Below are positions 27,961 through 36,776 of a stretch of 64,000 bases of DNA, one piece after another (within the stretch, counting starts at the first letter, position 1; every line of letters begins with the position of its first letter). A program made the translations under genes and the position numbers. Below the pieces are notes generated by a model. It made no database searches. It had not been told where the DNA came from and was given only the letters and a program-made list of their open reading frames with translations. This stretch comes from Fenollaria massiliensis (GTDB taxonomy: Bacteria > Bacillota > Clostridia > Tissierellales > Peptoniphilaceae): NCBI RefSeq assembly GCF_000312505.2, contig NZ_HG326228.1:124001-188000 (forward strand). Direction: 5' to 3'.

Positions 27961-30161
27961 TTGAATACCTTCTTTAAATCACGAATTCTTTTTTCAAGGC
28001 TAGTGTATCTCTTCATGATGAAATTATTATCAATCATGAGCTTTAAATATTTTTCCCTGCCAATCAAGATAAGAAGTTTTTTTGCTCTAGTTATGGCAGT
28101 GTATAATAAATTTCTAGTTAGTAGTTTTTCATTAGCATAGGTAATGGGCATGACAACGCAGTCAAACTCACTTCCTTGAGATTTATGAACGGTTAGTGCA
28201 TAGCTAAGTGAAAGCTCTCCAAGCAAGGAGAAATCATAAGTAGCGCTCTTACCGTCATCAAAATCTATATCAATGGTCTCGTTATCTTTGTCAACGCTTT
28301 TAATTATACCTGTGTCGCCATTAAAAACGCCAGTAACTTCTTCGTATTTGCCATTTTTGTATTCATGAGAAATTATATCATAATTATTTTTCATTTGAAT
28401 CACTTTGTCGCCAACACGAAATTCCTTGCCCATGGCTCTGACAGTTTCGCTATCAGCGCGTGAATTAAGTAAGTTTTGCAGCATATAATTTAGGTTAACT
28501 GTGCCAAGCTTGCCTTTTTTAGTTGGCGTAAGTATTTGAACGTCTTTGAATGGGTCTAAACTGAAATAATTTATCAGCCTTTCATTTAAAAGATCAAGTA
28601 TCTCTTCAAGTATATCATCATCAGAGTCTTTGCTAATGAAGAAAAAATCACTATCTTTTTTATTTACCTCAGGCATATTGCCTAAGCGTATCTCTTGTGA
28701 GTTAATAGCTATCATGCTGTTTTCACTTTGTCTATAAATATGCTCAAGCTCAGTTGTTTCAACCTCACCAGAATTGATTAGATCTTCTAAAACATTACCT
28801 GCACCAACACTTGGGAGCTGATCTTTATCGCCTAAAAGTAAAAGTGTCTTACCTGGTTCAATAGCTGCCAAGAGCTCACTAAATAAAAGCGTATCCATCA
28901 TAGAGACTTCATCCACGATAATGAAGTCAGCATCAATCTCTTCTGAGCTTTCAAAAAAATCCGCACCATCGATAGGGGCGATATTTAAAAGTCTATGAAG
29001 AGTCATAGCCGCTTCACCAGTTTTTTCTTCCATACGTTTAGCGGCCTTGCCAGTTGGCGCCGCAAGTGCAAAAGATATATTAAAATTTTTAAGTATATTT
29101 ATGATTGTTTCTATGATTGAAGTTTTTCCAGTACCCGGTCCACCAGTGATGATGGAGATGTTATTGACAAAGGCTTTTTTTATAGCAAGTTTTTGTTTTT
29201 CATCAAAAATAATATTTTCAGCTGCTTCATATTTTTCTATAAGTTCGTCACAATCAAATACATAAGTCTCTTTAGCAGCATTTTTTATGTCATAAAGCCT
29301 CTTTGCACATTCAAGTTCTTTCTCGTAATAAAGACTTAAGTATACATTATATTCTTTGCCGCGCTCCTTCTTAACAGCGATGCTGCCAGTCGTTGCGAGC
29401 TCTTTTATAGCTAAATTAAATTTATCTTCGTCCATAGTCATAAGAAATTTTAGTTCTTCATAAAGTCTATCCTTTGGTATGTAGGTAGAGCCTTGAGCAA
29501 GATATATGTTTAAAAGATAGATGATGGCTGCTTTTAACCTTTCAAGTCCATTGGCATCGACGCCTTCTTCTAAAGCAATCTTATCCGCAGTTTTAAAGCC
29601 TACACCGATTTTGTCATATATCAATCTATATGGATTATTTTTTAATATATTTATGGCCTCATCACCATAAATATTATATATTTTTAATAGTGTAGCCGTA
29701 GGTAAATTATATTTTGCAAGCTTTTGAAGTATTTCTTCACGCTCTTTATTTGATTTTATGTACTCTTTTATATCGGCAAGGGCCTTTTTACCTATGCCTC
29801 TTACTTGAAGAAGTTTATCTGTTTCATTAAAAATTACTTTAATAGAATCAAGGCCGAAGAGGTCAATTATCTCTTCGGCTCTTTTTTCACCAATTTTAGG
29901 AATACCACTTTTAATCAAGTAGCTTCTAATAGATTCAATTGTGTCTCTCTCTTTGAAAGAAAGCTTAGTAAAATTAATTTGCTCGCCATACTTTTCATGA
30001 AAGACAAGTTCGCCCTCAAGCTCAACGTAGTCATGCTCCTTAACAGTCAGAGCAGTGCCAACGCAAGTAATAAGCTCACCATCAGAGTTAACTTGCATAA
30101 CGGTGTACGCGTTTAAATCATTTCTATATACAATTTTAATTACTTCACCGTCTATAATCAT
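27957..30161 (-). CDS. recD2: SF1B DNA helicase RecD2
   Basis: A 5'-3' DNA helicase of the RecD2 type, 734 residues, as expected for a RecD without RecBC. Domains in order: an N-terminal OB-like domain (1-90), tandem helix-hairpin-helix units (90-200), a wedge region, then the SF1 motor. The motor has Walker A GGPGTGKTSIIE, motif II DEVSMMDT, LLLGDKDQLPSVGAG and the C-terminal TVHKSQGSEFD. AGGAGTT lies before the ATG. The organism also has AddAB (57280-62633), so RecD2 is likely involved in replication-fork or mismatch repair rather than end resection. Confidence 0.94.
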   Translation of the reverse strand: MIIDGEVIKIVYRNDLNAYTVMQVNSDGELITCVGTALTVKEHDYVELEGELVFHEKYGEQINFTKLSFKERDTIESIRSYLIKSGIPKIGEKRAEEIIDLFGLDSIKVIFNETDKLLQVRGIGKKALADIKEYIKSNKEREEILQKLAKYNLPTATLLKIYNIYGDEAINILKNNPYRLIYDKIGVGFKTADKIALEEGVDANGLERLKAAIIYLLNIYLAQGSTYIPKDRLYEELKFLMTMDEDKFNLAIKELATTGSIAVKKERGKEYNVYLSLYYEKELECAKRLYDIKNAAKETYVFDCDELIEKYEAAENIIFDEKQKLAIKKAFVNNISIITGGPGTGKTSIIETIINILKNFNISFALAAPTGKAAKRMEEKTGEAAMTLHRLLNIAPIDGADFFESSEEIDADFIIVDEVSMMDTLLFSELLAAIEPGKTLLLLGDKDQLPSVGAGNVLEDLINSGEVETTELEHIYRQSENSMIAINSQEIRLGNMPEVNKKDSDFFFISKDSDDDILEEILDLLNERLINYFSLDPFKDVQILTPTKKGKLGTVNLNYMLQNLLNSRADSETVRAMGKEFRVGDKVIQMKNNYDIISHEYKNGKYEEVTGVFNGDTGIIKSVDKDNETIDIDFDDGKSATYDFSLLGELSLSYALTVHKSQGSEFDCVVMPITYANEKLLTRNLLYTAITRAKKLLILIGREKYLKLMIDNNFIMKRYTSLEKRIRDLKKVFK

Positions 30162-30184
30162 ATTAACTCCTTTAATAATTTTAA

Positions 30185-30388
30185 TTATTCTTCAGTATTT
30201 TTTTCTTCGATTGAATTATTTTCTTCTTTTTTCGAATTTTCTATAAGTTCTTTTTCTTCCTTAGTAATAAGTCTTGTGCCTGCCTTTGACATCTTAGGGA
30301 TATTGTTAATCTTATTTTTAAGTGCGTCAAATTTTTCATTAGTCTCTTTCATTAGATCCATGAATTTGTCATCAATACTTTTTGCCAT
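30185..30388 (-). CDS. Small charged hypothetical protein
   Basis: 67 residues with AGGAAG before the ATG. The first 35 residues look like an amphipathic helix (DDKFMDLMKETNEKFDALKN), followed by a basic KAGTRLITKEEKEL segment and an acidic, Asn/Glu-rich tail. It has no signal peptide or membrane segment and I recognise no family. It is only 4 bp past the upstream membrane protein gene and 23 bp before recD2, so it is probably translated from the same transcript. Confidence 0.65.
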   Translation of the reverse strand: MAKSIDDKFMDLMKETNEKFDALKNKINNIPKMSKAGTRLITKEEKELIENSKKEENNSIEEKNTEE

Positions 30389-30392
30389 ATTA

Positions 30393-30845
30393 TCACTTCC
30401 TTAAATTGTATTTGCTAATTACACCTAGTGAATAGAGAAGCTTTGTCAGTAAAAATCCAATAAATGATGTGATAGCGTTTACTGGTATGAAAAAACTTTT
30501 CAAAACTAGGTACATAGCTTGATTAATTATATTGAATATAAAATATTTCTCTGTAAATAGCTCTGCTTTTATATAAAATTTTGAAAAAATCAGCGAGGCT
30601 ATAAATATGATTAGGCCTATAAATATGATTAAGTTGTACGATTTAAGCGCTTTATTTTTTCTATATTTTGTATTTACTAAAAATCCTGATAAATAGAATA
30701 GTATCAGTATTATTAATGAATATAAAATCATTACTATCCTTAAAACTAAGGGGCTAGTAAGTTTTTTTAGTGAAAGCATCATAAATACTGCTACTACTGT
30801 GATTAGTATATATGATAAAAGTGCTTTTATTGTGTTCTTAATCAT
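30393..30845 (-). CDS. Small integral membrane protein of unknown function
   Basis: 150 residues with four clear hydrophobic segments (about 8-25, 34-55, 70-88 and 105-138), and short basic loops between the second and third. I recognise no family. Its ATG shares one base with the apbE stop (TAATG), so it is probably co-translated with apbE. It does not look like an FMN-binding target protein: there is no S/T-G-A-T flavinylation motif. Confidence 0.72.
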   Translation of the reverse strand: MIKNTIKALLSYILITVVAVFMMLSLKKLTSPLVLRIVMILYSLIILILFYLSGFLVNTKYRKNKALKSYNLIIFIGLIIFIASLIFSKFYIKAELFTEKYFIFNIINQAMYLVLKSFFIPVNAITSFIGFLLTKLLYSLGVISKYNLRK

Positions 30846-31932
30846 TAATTTGTTGCTCCTAAAGATTTGGAGTAGTGCTTAAGCCCATCGGTATAAAACT
30901 CTGTATTATCAAAATTAATCCACAATGCTTCTGTGTCAGGGAAGTCCTTAATTACTTCAGCGCCTTCTTCATAAGTAAGTGTAAATAATAATGTAGATAA
31001 AAAGTCTGCGATGCCTGAGTCTTTAGTGATTACAGTGACAGCTGTAAAATTTCTTGCGCTAGATAAAGTTCTTGTATCGATAATGTGATTGTATTTAACG
31101 TTGTCAAGTCCATAGAAATATCTTTGATAATCACCAGATGTAACTATTGCTTTATCCATAGTATATAAAATGTCATAAATTTCTGAGTCGCCTTCCTTCA
31201 TCTCTGAAGCAGAGTAAGGATTTTCAACGCCTACAGTCCATTTCCTCTTAGTTTCTCCGTTAGGGTGGCCGATAGTTTTAACGTTACCACCAGCACTTAG
31301 AACTACTGAATCAAAGCCATCTTCTTTAAGTTCGTTGCATATAAGTTCAACAGCATAACCCTTGGCAACTGAGCCAAGATTTATTTTTGTTCTCTCATCT
31401 GTTATATATACAGTACTTTCTTCTTTATCAATGATAATATTATTTAATGAGGCGTATTTTGCTCTTTCTTTTAGCACTTCTATATCAGGTGTAGCTGCCT
31501 TTAGCTCATCATTTTCAAGAGCTTCAGTCATGCTTTTTTCCCAAAGCTCGATTACAGCGCCAAAAGCAATGTTTACGCGAGAATCATATTTCAAACCAAG
31601 AGTTTTGGATTGAGATATAAGATCTAAAAGAGCTGCATCGACCTTAACTTTTCCTTTCCAGCCATCTTGTTTATAGTATAGACATTGTTTACGCCTTCAT
31701 GTTCTTTGTGGCAGTCAAACAAATTATCGTAGTATTTTAATCTTTCAGCTAATTTTTTATCAAATTTATCTGCTTCTTCTTGAGTAAAGAAGTAGCCGGT
31801 CGCCTTAACTAAAGTATCGAAGCTATCGAAATAATCAAATGAAAATTTCATTCTTACCTTTGGTTTGCACGATGCTAGTAAGCTAAATAATAAAGCTATT
31901 ACTACTAATAGTGATATTTTTCTTTTATTCAT
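30845..31932 (-). CDS. apbE: ApbE-type FAD:protein FMN transferase lipoprotein, frameshifted
   Basis: Two adjacent frames make a single extracytoplasmic ApbE of about 362 residues. The first has a lipoprotein signal (lipobox LLASC, Cys22) and the conserved NNVYTINKMAGKEK. The second continues VKVDAALLDLISQSKTLGLK and then FGAVIELWEKSM, NLGSVAKGYAVELI, SAGGNVKTIG and the HIIDTRTLSSAR segment that binds metal-FAD. The junction needs one extra A in a GGAAAAG sequence (plus 31649-31652); as it stands the first frame stops at 31624. ApbE attaches FMN to Thr or Ser of exported proteins. No FMN-binding partner is visible nearby. A run of only four A makes slippage less likely here than in the other cases. 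Confidence 0.82.
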
Positions 31933-31950
31933 AGTTTCACCTCTAAGTAT

Positions 31951-31979
31951 ATAATACAACAAAAAGCTCGATTTTTCAA
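31951..31979 (-). promoter_or_regulatory. Promoter of apbE
   Basis: Minus strand TTGAAA (31979-31974), 17 bp, TATTAT (31956-31951), in the gap between the DHHW gene and apbE. Confidence 0.62.
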
Positions 31980-31982
31980 GAT

Positions 31983-33032
31983 TTAATTAAGTCCGTTCAC
32001 GCTGCCAAGAATTAAACATGTGTCAATTTCTTTTTCATGAACAAAATCATTGATGTTTTGATTAAAGAAACGCTTGTCAATCATGTATATAGTTTTGAAA
32101 TCATTTGTGAATAGACTTGCCACTGCGTTTGCGAATGAGTCCTTTATAATAAGTAGAGTTTTATCCGTAGAAGGATTGCCACTTATTTCAACAAGACCAT
32201 AGTTACCGCTAAATAGAGCTTTGTATTTATCTTTGTTTTTGAACTCATCCTTGTCAAGCACTTTTATATCCTTATCGTCGCCTTTAACCTTGATCTCGTC
32301 ATAATTTTTTGGCAGGTAGAATAATATTTCATCTAGAGCGCTATTATAATAAGAAGACTTTGAATCAAGTGAGCCTCTAAAATTTTCACAAGTGATTTTT
32401 TCAATTGTCTTCATCTCATCAAGACCCATGGCCAGAGCTATATCTTTATAGGCAAGGTAAGCGCCTTCACGCCAGTGGTGATCGGACTTGTAGAAGATAT
32501 ATTCCTCTTTGTGATCCATCATAAGCTTATATAAATCGATGTAATTACCTTTGATTTCATTTTTGTATCTATTAAGAACCACTGTTTCATCGCTAAATGT
32601 AGCGCCTTTTGGAAGCTTTTCTCTATAAACTTCGCCTTTATCGGGGCAGATGGCGATGAATTTATTTTTTACATCGATATCGTTTATATATTTTATAAAT
32701 TTATCAGTTTTTTTCTCATCATAAATATATTTTTCGTAATAATTTTTGTCTGTGCCGATATAAACGCCGTTAAATTCTCTTTTGCCAAGAGCGTAGTCAA
32801 GTCTTGATTTTGCGCCAACTAGAGCATCTTTCATTATAAATTGATCCTTGCAATAGGCCTCGAATTTTTTAGTGAAGTCACCATTTTTAAGTGAAAAAAA
32901 TGAAAATTTTGGAAGTTCTTCTAAAACTCTATTTTCATTTTGGCTAAAACTTTTATCTTTAGCAAAAATATTTGCGATTAAAACTGAGCTTATAAATATA
33001 AAGAATAATATTTTTAATAATTTATCTTTCAT
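31983..33032 (-). CDS. DHHW family protein (AlgJ/AlgX-like SGNH fold)
   Basis: An exported, probably membrane-anchored protein of 349 residues. An N-terminal hydrophobic segment (residues 6-24) precedes the AlgX/AlgJ-like domain. The name-giving motif is FYKSDHHWREGAYLAYKDIA, and LLIIKDSFANAVASLF supplies the nucleophile-type Ser segment. The family acts in O-acetylation of extracellular polysaccharides together with an MBOAT protein. I use the ATG at 33032 (AGGTG upstream); the GTG at 33041 is too close to the MBOAT stop. It directly follows the MBOAT gene, so it should be the acceptor-side transferase of that system. Confidence 0.87.
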   Translation of the reverse strand: MKDKLLKILFFIFISSVLIANIFAKDKSFSQNENRVLEELPKFSFFSLKNGDFTKKFEAYCKDQFIMKDALVGAKSRLDYALGKREFNGVYIGTDKNYYEKYIYDEKKTDKFIKYINDIDVKNKFIAICPDKGEVYREKLPKGATFSDETVVLNRYKNEIKGNYIDLYKLMMDHKEEYIFYKSDHHWREGAYLAYKDIALAMGLDEMKTIEKITCENFRGSLDSKSSYYNSALDEILFYLPKNYDEIKVKGDDKDIKVLDKDEFKNKDKYKALFSGNYGLVEISGNPSTDKTLLIIKDSFANAVASLFTNDFKTIYMIDKRFFNQNINDFVHEKEIDTCLILGSVNGLN

Positions 33033-33041
33033 ATATATCAC

Positions 33042-34421
33042 CTAAAATCTAAAATACAAGAATGGGTTGTAGGACTCGCTAATTAGTGACATTGTCACAA
33101 GTATTAAAAGGATGAATAAAAAGGCAATTTCTAAATAAGATGTTTTTCTATCCTTATCAATAAGATTTTTGCATACGCCAAGCGATAAAAGCGCACCAAC
33201 GATTAGATAAAAACCATACTCTTTTAAGTAAAAATACGCTTCTAGGGATGAGAAATTTTTAAAATTGAACATTGCCTTTATAAATGGACCTATCTCAGTC
33301 ACTTTAAACTCAAATATTACCCAGCCAATAATTATAAATAGAATTGCATATATATGTTTTATAAAATTTGGTGCCTTTTCAAGTGCCTTTGCATAAACAA
33401 ATTTTTCTAAAACTAGCAAAATAAAATAGTATAGACCCCATAAAATGAAGTTAAAGTCCGCTCCGTGCCAAAAACCTGTCAAAAACCACGTGATAAATAA
33501 GTTTAGTATCTGTCTTGGTAATTTCACTCTGTTACCGCCAAGTGGTATGTAGACATAGTTTCTGAACCATAGTGATAAACTCATGTGCCAGCGTCTCCAA
33601 AACTCAGTTATTGACCTTGAAATGTATGGAAAATTAAAGTTTTCTAAAAAGTCAAAGCCAAGCATGCGGCCCAAACCTATTGCCATGTCAGAGTAGCCAC
33701 TAAAATCAAAATAAATTTGCAAAGTAAAGGCGATGATGCCAAGCCAAGCCATTGACGATGGCAGTGCTGATATTTCTTTTGCAAGAATAATTTTATATAG
33801 CTCACCAAGTTTATTTGCAATCAAAACTTTTTTAGCAAGACCATAAACAAATCTTTTTATGCCATAGGCGATGGAATTGTCAGAAAAGTCTCTATTTTTT
33901 AGTTGATTAAATATATCGATGTATCTAACTATAGGTCCAGCGACAAGCTGAGGGAACATCGCAACATAAGCGCTGTAGTCAAAAAAGCTGTTTGATGCTT
34001 CGACCTCGCCTCTATATACATCAATTGTGTAGCTAAGCGTTTGGAATGTATAGAAGGATATACCAAGAGGCAGACTTAAATTATTTGCGCTAATATTTAA
34101 ATTAAATAAATAATTTAAATTATCAATCACAAAATTGTAGTACTTAAAGAAAAAAAGCAGACCAATATTGACAATTACACTCAATATAAGGACTGCTTTG
34201 CGTTTCCATTCATCTTTAAATTTATTTAAAAGTCTTCCATTAAAATAATCAAATACACTGGAAAAAAGCATTATCCCTACATATATCGGCTCGCCCCACG
34301 CATAAAAGATGAGCGAGAGTATAAAGAGCGTGAAGTTCTTTATCTTTTTTGGCGATATATAGTATAAGAATAATGCAATCGGTAAGAATACGTATAAGAA
34401 TAAAAGTGAAGAGAATACCAT
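33042..34421 (-). CDS. MBOAT family O-acyltransferase (AlgI/PatA-like)
   Basis: A 459-residue multi-pass membrane protein. Family signatures are YYISPKKIKNFTLF near the N-terminus, LPLGISFYTFQTLSYTIDVY, PQLVAGPIVRY, FDFSGYSDMAIGLGRMLGF, ITEFWRRWHMSLSLWFRNY and the catalytic-His region FLTGFWHGADFNFILWGLYY. Relatives such as AlgI, PatA and DltB move acyl groups across the membrane for O-acetylation or D-alanylation outside the cell. There is no dltA, dltC or dltD nearby, and the DHHW and SGNH partners point to polysaccharide or peptidoglycan O-acetylation. Its ATG shares one base with the DUF4358 stop. Confidence 0.93.
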   Translation of the reverse strand: MVFSSLLFLYVFLPIALFLYYISPKKIKNFTLFILSLIFYAWGEPIYVGIMLFSSVFDYFNGRLLNKFKDEWKRKAVLILSVIVNIGLLFFFKYYNFVIDNLNYLFNLNISANNLSLPLGISFYTFQTLSYTIDVYRGEVEASNSFFDYSAYVAMFPQLVAGPIVRYIDIFNQLKNRDFSDNSIAYGIKRFVYGLAKKVLIANKLGELYKIILAKEISALPSSMAWLGIIAFTLQIYFDFSGYSDMAIGLGRMLGFDFLENFNFPYISRSITEFWRRWHMSLSLWFRNYVYIPLGGNRVKLPRQILNLFITWFLTGFWHGADFNFILWGLYYFILLVLEKFVYAKALEKAPNFIKHIYAILFIIIGWVIFEFKVTEIGPFIKAMFNFKNFSSLEAYFYLKEYGFYLIVGALLSLGVCKNLIDKDRKTSYLEIAFLFILLILVTMSLISESYNPFLYFRF

Positions 34422-34876
34422 TACTTATAAAGCTCAGCTAAAGCTTTCTTCACTTCTTCAGACTTTTCTGAAATTACTAGTACGATAGTCTTGCCATGTT
34501 CTTCATATACGCTGTCTTCAACAAGCTTTGCTTGATCAGGAGCGTAGTCTTTATAAATTTTTATAAGATTTTCTTTATATGCATCAATTTTTTCTTTAAA
34601 TTCACTTGCATCACTTGCATTTTTTAGTCTTAATAATAGCACTGCGTTTGTATTTAAATTAGTTTGAGGACCATACATTTCATAAGAATCGATTTTTTCC
34701 TTATCAAAATCAAAAGTATCCTTTAGATAAGAATCTTCTTCTTCCTTAGAAAAAGTAGAAAAATCAATAGTATCTTTAAGTTTGTCCTTAATATCATTAA
34801 GGCTTACGTCCTTAGTAGAGCATCCCACCATAAATATCATAAGTGCTACGCTTAAAATTATTAATATCTTTTTCAT
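34421..34876 (-). CDS. DUF4358-type lipoprotein
   Basis: A 151-residue lipoprotein with lipobox MVGC (Cys19). The mature domain contains YGPQTNLNTNAVLLLRLKN and a C-terminal VYEEHGKTIVLVISEKSEEV segment, as in DUF4358 proteins, which in Firmicutes often accompany MBOAT and DHHW genes. Its biochemical role is unknown; the location suggests an outer-leaflet accessory of the O-acylation set. It starts 14 bp after the SGNH gene and shares one base with the MBOAT start. Confidence 0.78.
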   Translation of the reverse strand: MKKILIILSVALMIFMVGCSTKDVSLNDIKDKLKDTIDFSTFSKEEEDSYLKDTFDFDKEKIDSYEMYGPQTNLNTNAVLLLRLKNASDASEFKEKIDAYKENLIKIYKDYAPDQAKLVEDSVYEEHGKTIVLVISEKSEEVKKALAELYK

Positions 34877-34889
34877 AAATAACCTACCT

Positions 34890-35797
34890 TTAACTGTTTA
34901 TATTTTTAACTTCATTTAACCAAACCTTGTGGAATTTACTCTTTAAGTGCATTCCATCAGGTTCAAAGTAATTTTGATTCTCATTTAATAGATAAGAGAA
35001 ATCTAAAAAGTCAAGTCCTCTCTCACTTGCTATAGATTTAATAACACTATTAAATGAATTTATCTTAGTATTATTTACCCTTGCATCTTCTTTCTCATCC
35101 AAAGCCTTGCTCACAGGGAAGATTGCTTGAAGATAAATTTTGGCATTAGGAAACTTAGCTTGAAGTGCATCAAGCATAGCCACATACCTTTCTTTAAACT
35201 TTTCTTCACTTTTAACAAAGACAGAGTCATTAAGACCCATCATTAGATAAATATTTTTTGGCTCAATACCAAATTTTTCATTTGGAAGAAGCTTTCTAAG
35301 AGTATCAGTATTTAAACCAATCTTAGAAAAAACATTGTTTTCGTAAAGAAATTTGTAGTATTTAAGCTCCTCAGTGATAGAGTCACCAATGAAAAGGTCA
35401 TTTTTAAAGAATTCTGTATAAACCGATATAGGAACAGTATTTACAGAAGATTTAGCAACCTTAACATTTTTAAATGCCTTAGGATCAATTTCTTTACCTT
35501 TTTCAAGTAGCTTTGCAAGTTCTTCTTCCTTGACTTTTTTTCTATAAGCTAAAAGTTCTTTTTCTCTAATAGAAAAATTATAGTTATAAATTTCTTCATT
35601 TACTAAATTTTTAACAATATCTGCTTGTTTAATACCTTCAAAAACTTCATCAAGATTTATTTTTTCTTTTTTATTATTTAATTTATGATTATTATATAAA
35701 AAATATAATGAACCCAATATAATAAGAATAAATATTATTGAAGAAAATATTTTTCTTGATTTTCTTTTTTTCTTCTATATTCAAAATTATCTCTCAT
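34890..35797 (-). CDS. Membrane-anchored SGNH/GDSL-type hydrolase, frameshifted near the N-terminus
   Basis: An SGNH-fold protein with DLFIGDSITEELKYY (Ser block), MMGLNDS (Asn block) and DGMHLKSKFHKVW (Asp-His block). The long frame starts at a TTG (35717) inside a transmembrane helix, which is not a credible start. Upstream, the ATG at 35797 with AGGGG encodes MRDNFEYRRKK, then enters seven A (plus 35765-35771) and stops after 20 codons. One extra A or a -1 shift at A-AAA-AAA joins it to RKSRKIFSSIIFILIILG, giving one 302-residue protein with a basic cytosolic N-terminus and one membrane helix. It leads the O-acylation operon and is probably an extracellular acetyltransferase or esterase. 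Confidence 0.8.
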
Positions 35798-35915
35798 TAA
35801 TTACACCCCTATTTATTTCGAAATGATTTTTATGAAACAAAATTATATAATTTCATTTTTTTGAAATAATTTTAACCATAAAAATAAAGTTTTCATTCGA
35901 AATATCTCTTTCAAT

Positions 35916-35944
35916 ATTATATAATGTAAATGTAGAAAATTCAA
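35916..35944 (-). promoter_or_regulatory. Promoter of the O-acylation operon
   Basis: Minus strand TTGAAT (35944-35939), 17 bp, TATAAT (35921-35916). The leader of about 110 nt contains three ATTTC/GAAAT inverted repeats. Confidence 0.62.
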
Positions 35945-36033
35945 TACTCTTTGCCTAAATTATTGAAAAATGATATGAAGAATTTGTCACAAGTTGTAAC
36001 ATTTATGTCATAATTTAATTAAAAAACTTTAAC

Positions 36034-36062
36034 TAGACATTCGTTAAAAATTTTGTTAAAAT
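36034..36062 (+). promoter_or_regulatory. Promoter of the glucosaminidase gene
   Basis: TAGACA, 17 bp, TAAAAT preceded by TGT (extended -10). Confidence 0.6.
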
Positions 36063-36088
36063 AAGACATACAATTTAGGAGGGACAAA

Positions 36089-36730
36089 ATGAATAGGAAA
36101 AAATTTATAATTACATTTTTACTATTGTTTGTTTTTCTTTGTGGATATTTTTTTAATAGTACAGGAACTATGGCGCAAAGGGAAGATGAAAACAATCAAA
36201 ACAATAATCAAGAAGATATAGATATGATTATTAACTACAATGAAGATGATATGGTAAATAAAAGAGATGGTGAGATGATTGCCAACATAGACGAACTAGT
36301 TTTAGTTATGGTAGAAGAAGAAAAGAATCTTACATACGATGTTTATCAAAAAACAAATTTAAGTGTAGAAGAGTTTAATAAAGTATTAGCAAAGACAGCA
36401 CTTGCTGGACAAGGCGAAAGCTTTAAGGCACTTGAAGATGAGTTCGGAGTTAATGGTATATTTGCTATAGCTGTTTCGATCGCTGAAGCAGGTTGGGACG
36501 GTAGACAAGCTAGTAAGAATAACTTCTACGGTATGAGAGGATCAAATGGCTACCTTAGTTTTAAAACACCAAAGGATAATATATTGTACTTTGGAGAATT
36601 AATTACAAAGAGTGTATATAAGGGAAAAACATTAAAAACTTTTGCAAAGATATATTGCCCACCACGTTATAAAAAATGGCACTCAGATGTCGTTTGGCTT
36701 ATGGGTAAGTTAATGGAAGAAATTAAATAA
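36089..36730 (+). CDS. Exported glucosaminidase-domain protein
   Basis: A 213-residue exported or membrane-tethered peptidoglycan hydrolase. An N-terminal hydrophobic segment (residues 5-24) is followed by an Asn/Asp-rich linker and a glucosaminidase domain (PF01832 type) from about 110. The likely catalytic Glu is in AIAVSIAEAGWDGRQASK, followed by NNFYGMRGSNGYLSF and the C-terminal IYCPPRYKKWHSDVVWLM segment. It would cleave N-acetylglucosamine bonds in the cell wall. There are no wall-binding repeats. It is monocistronic, between its own promoter and a terminator at 36777, and divergent from the O-acylation operon. Confidence 0.86.
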   Translation: MNRKKFIITFLLLFVFLCGYFFNSTGTMAQREDENNQNNNQEDIDMIINYNEDDMVNKRDGEMIANIDELVLVMVEEEKNLTYDVYQKTNLSVEEFNKVLAKTALAGQGESFKALEDEFGVNGIFAIAVSIAEAGWDGRQASKNNFYGMRGSNGYLSFKTPKDNILYFGELITKSVYKGKTLKTFAKIYCPPRYKKWHSDVVWLMGKLMEEIK

Positions 36731-36776
36731 GAATAAAAATAAAAAGTGAATTAATAAAATAGTAAAATGTAATAGA

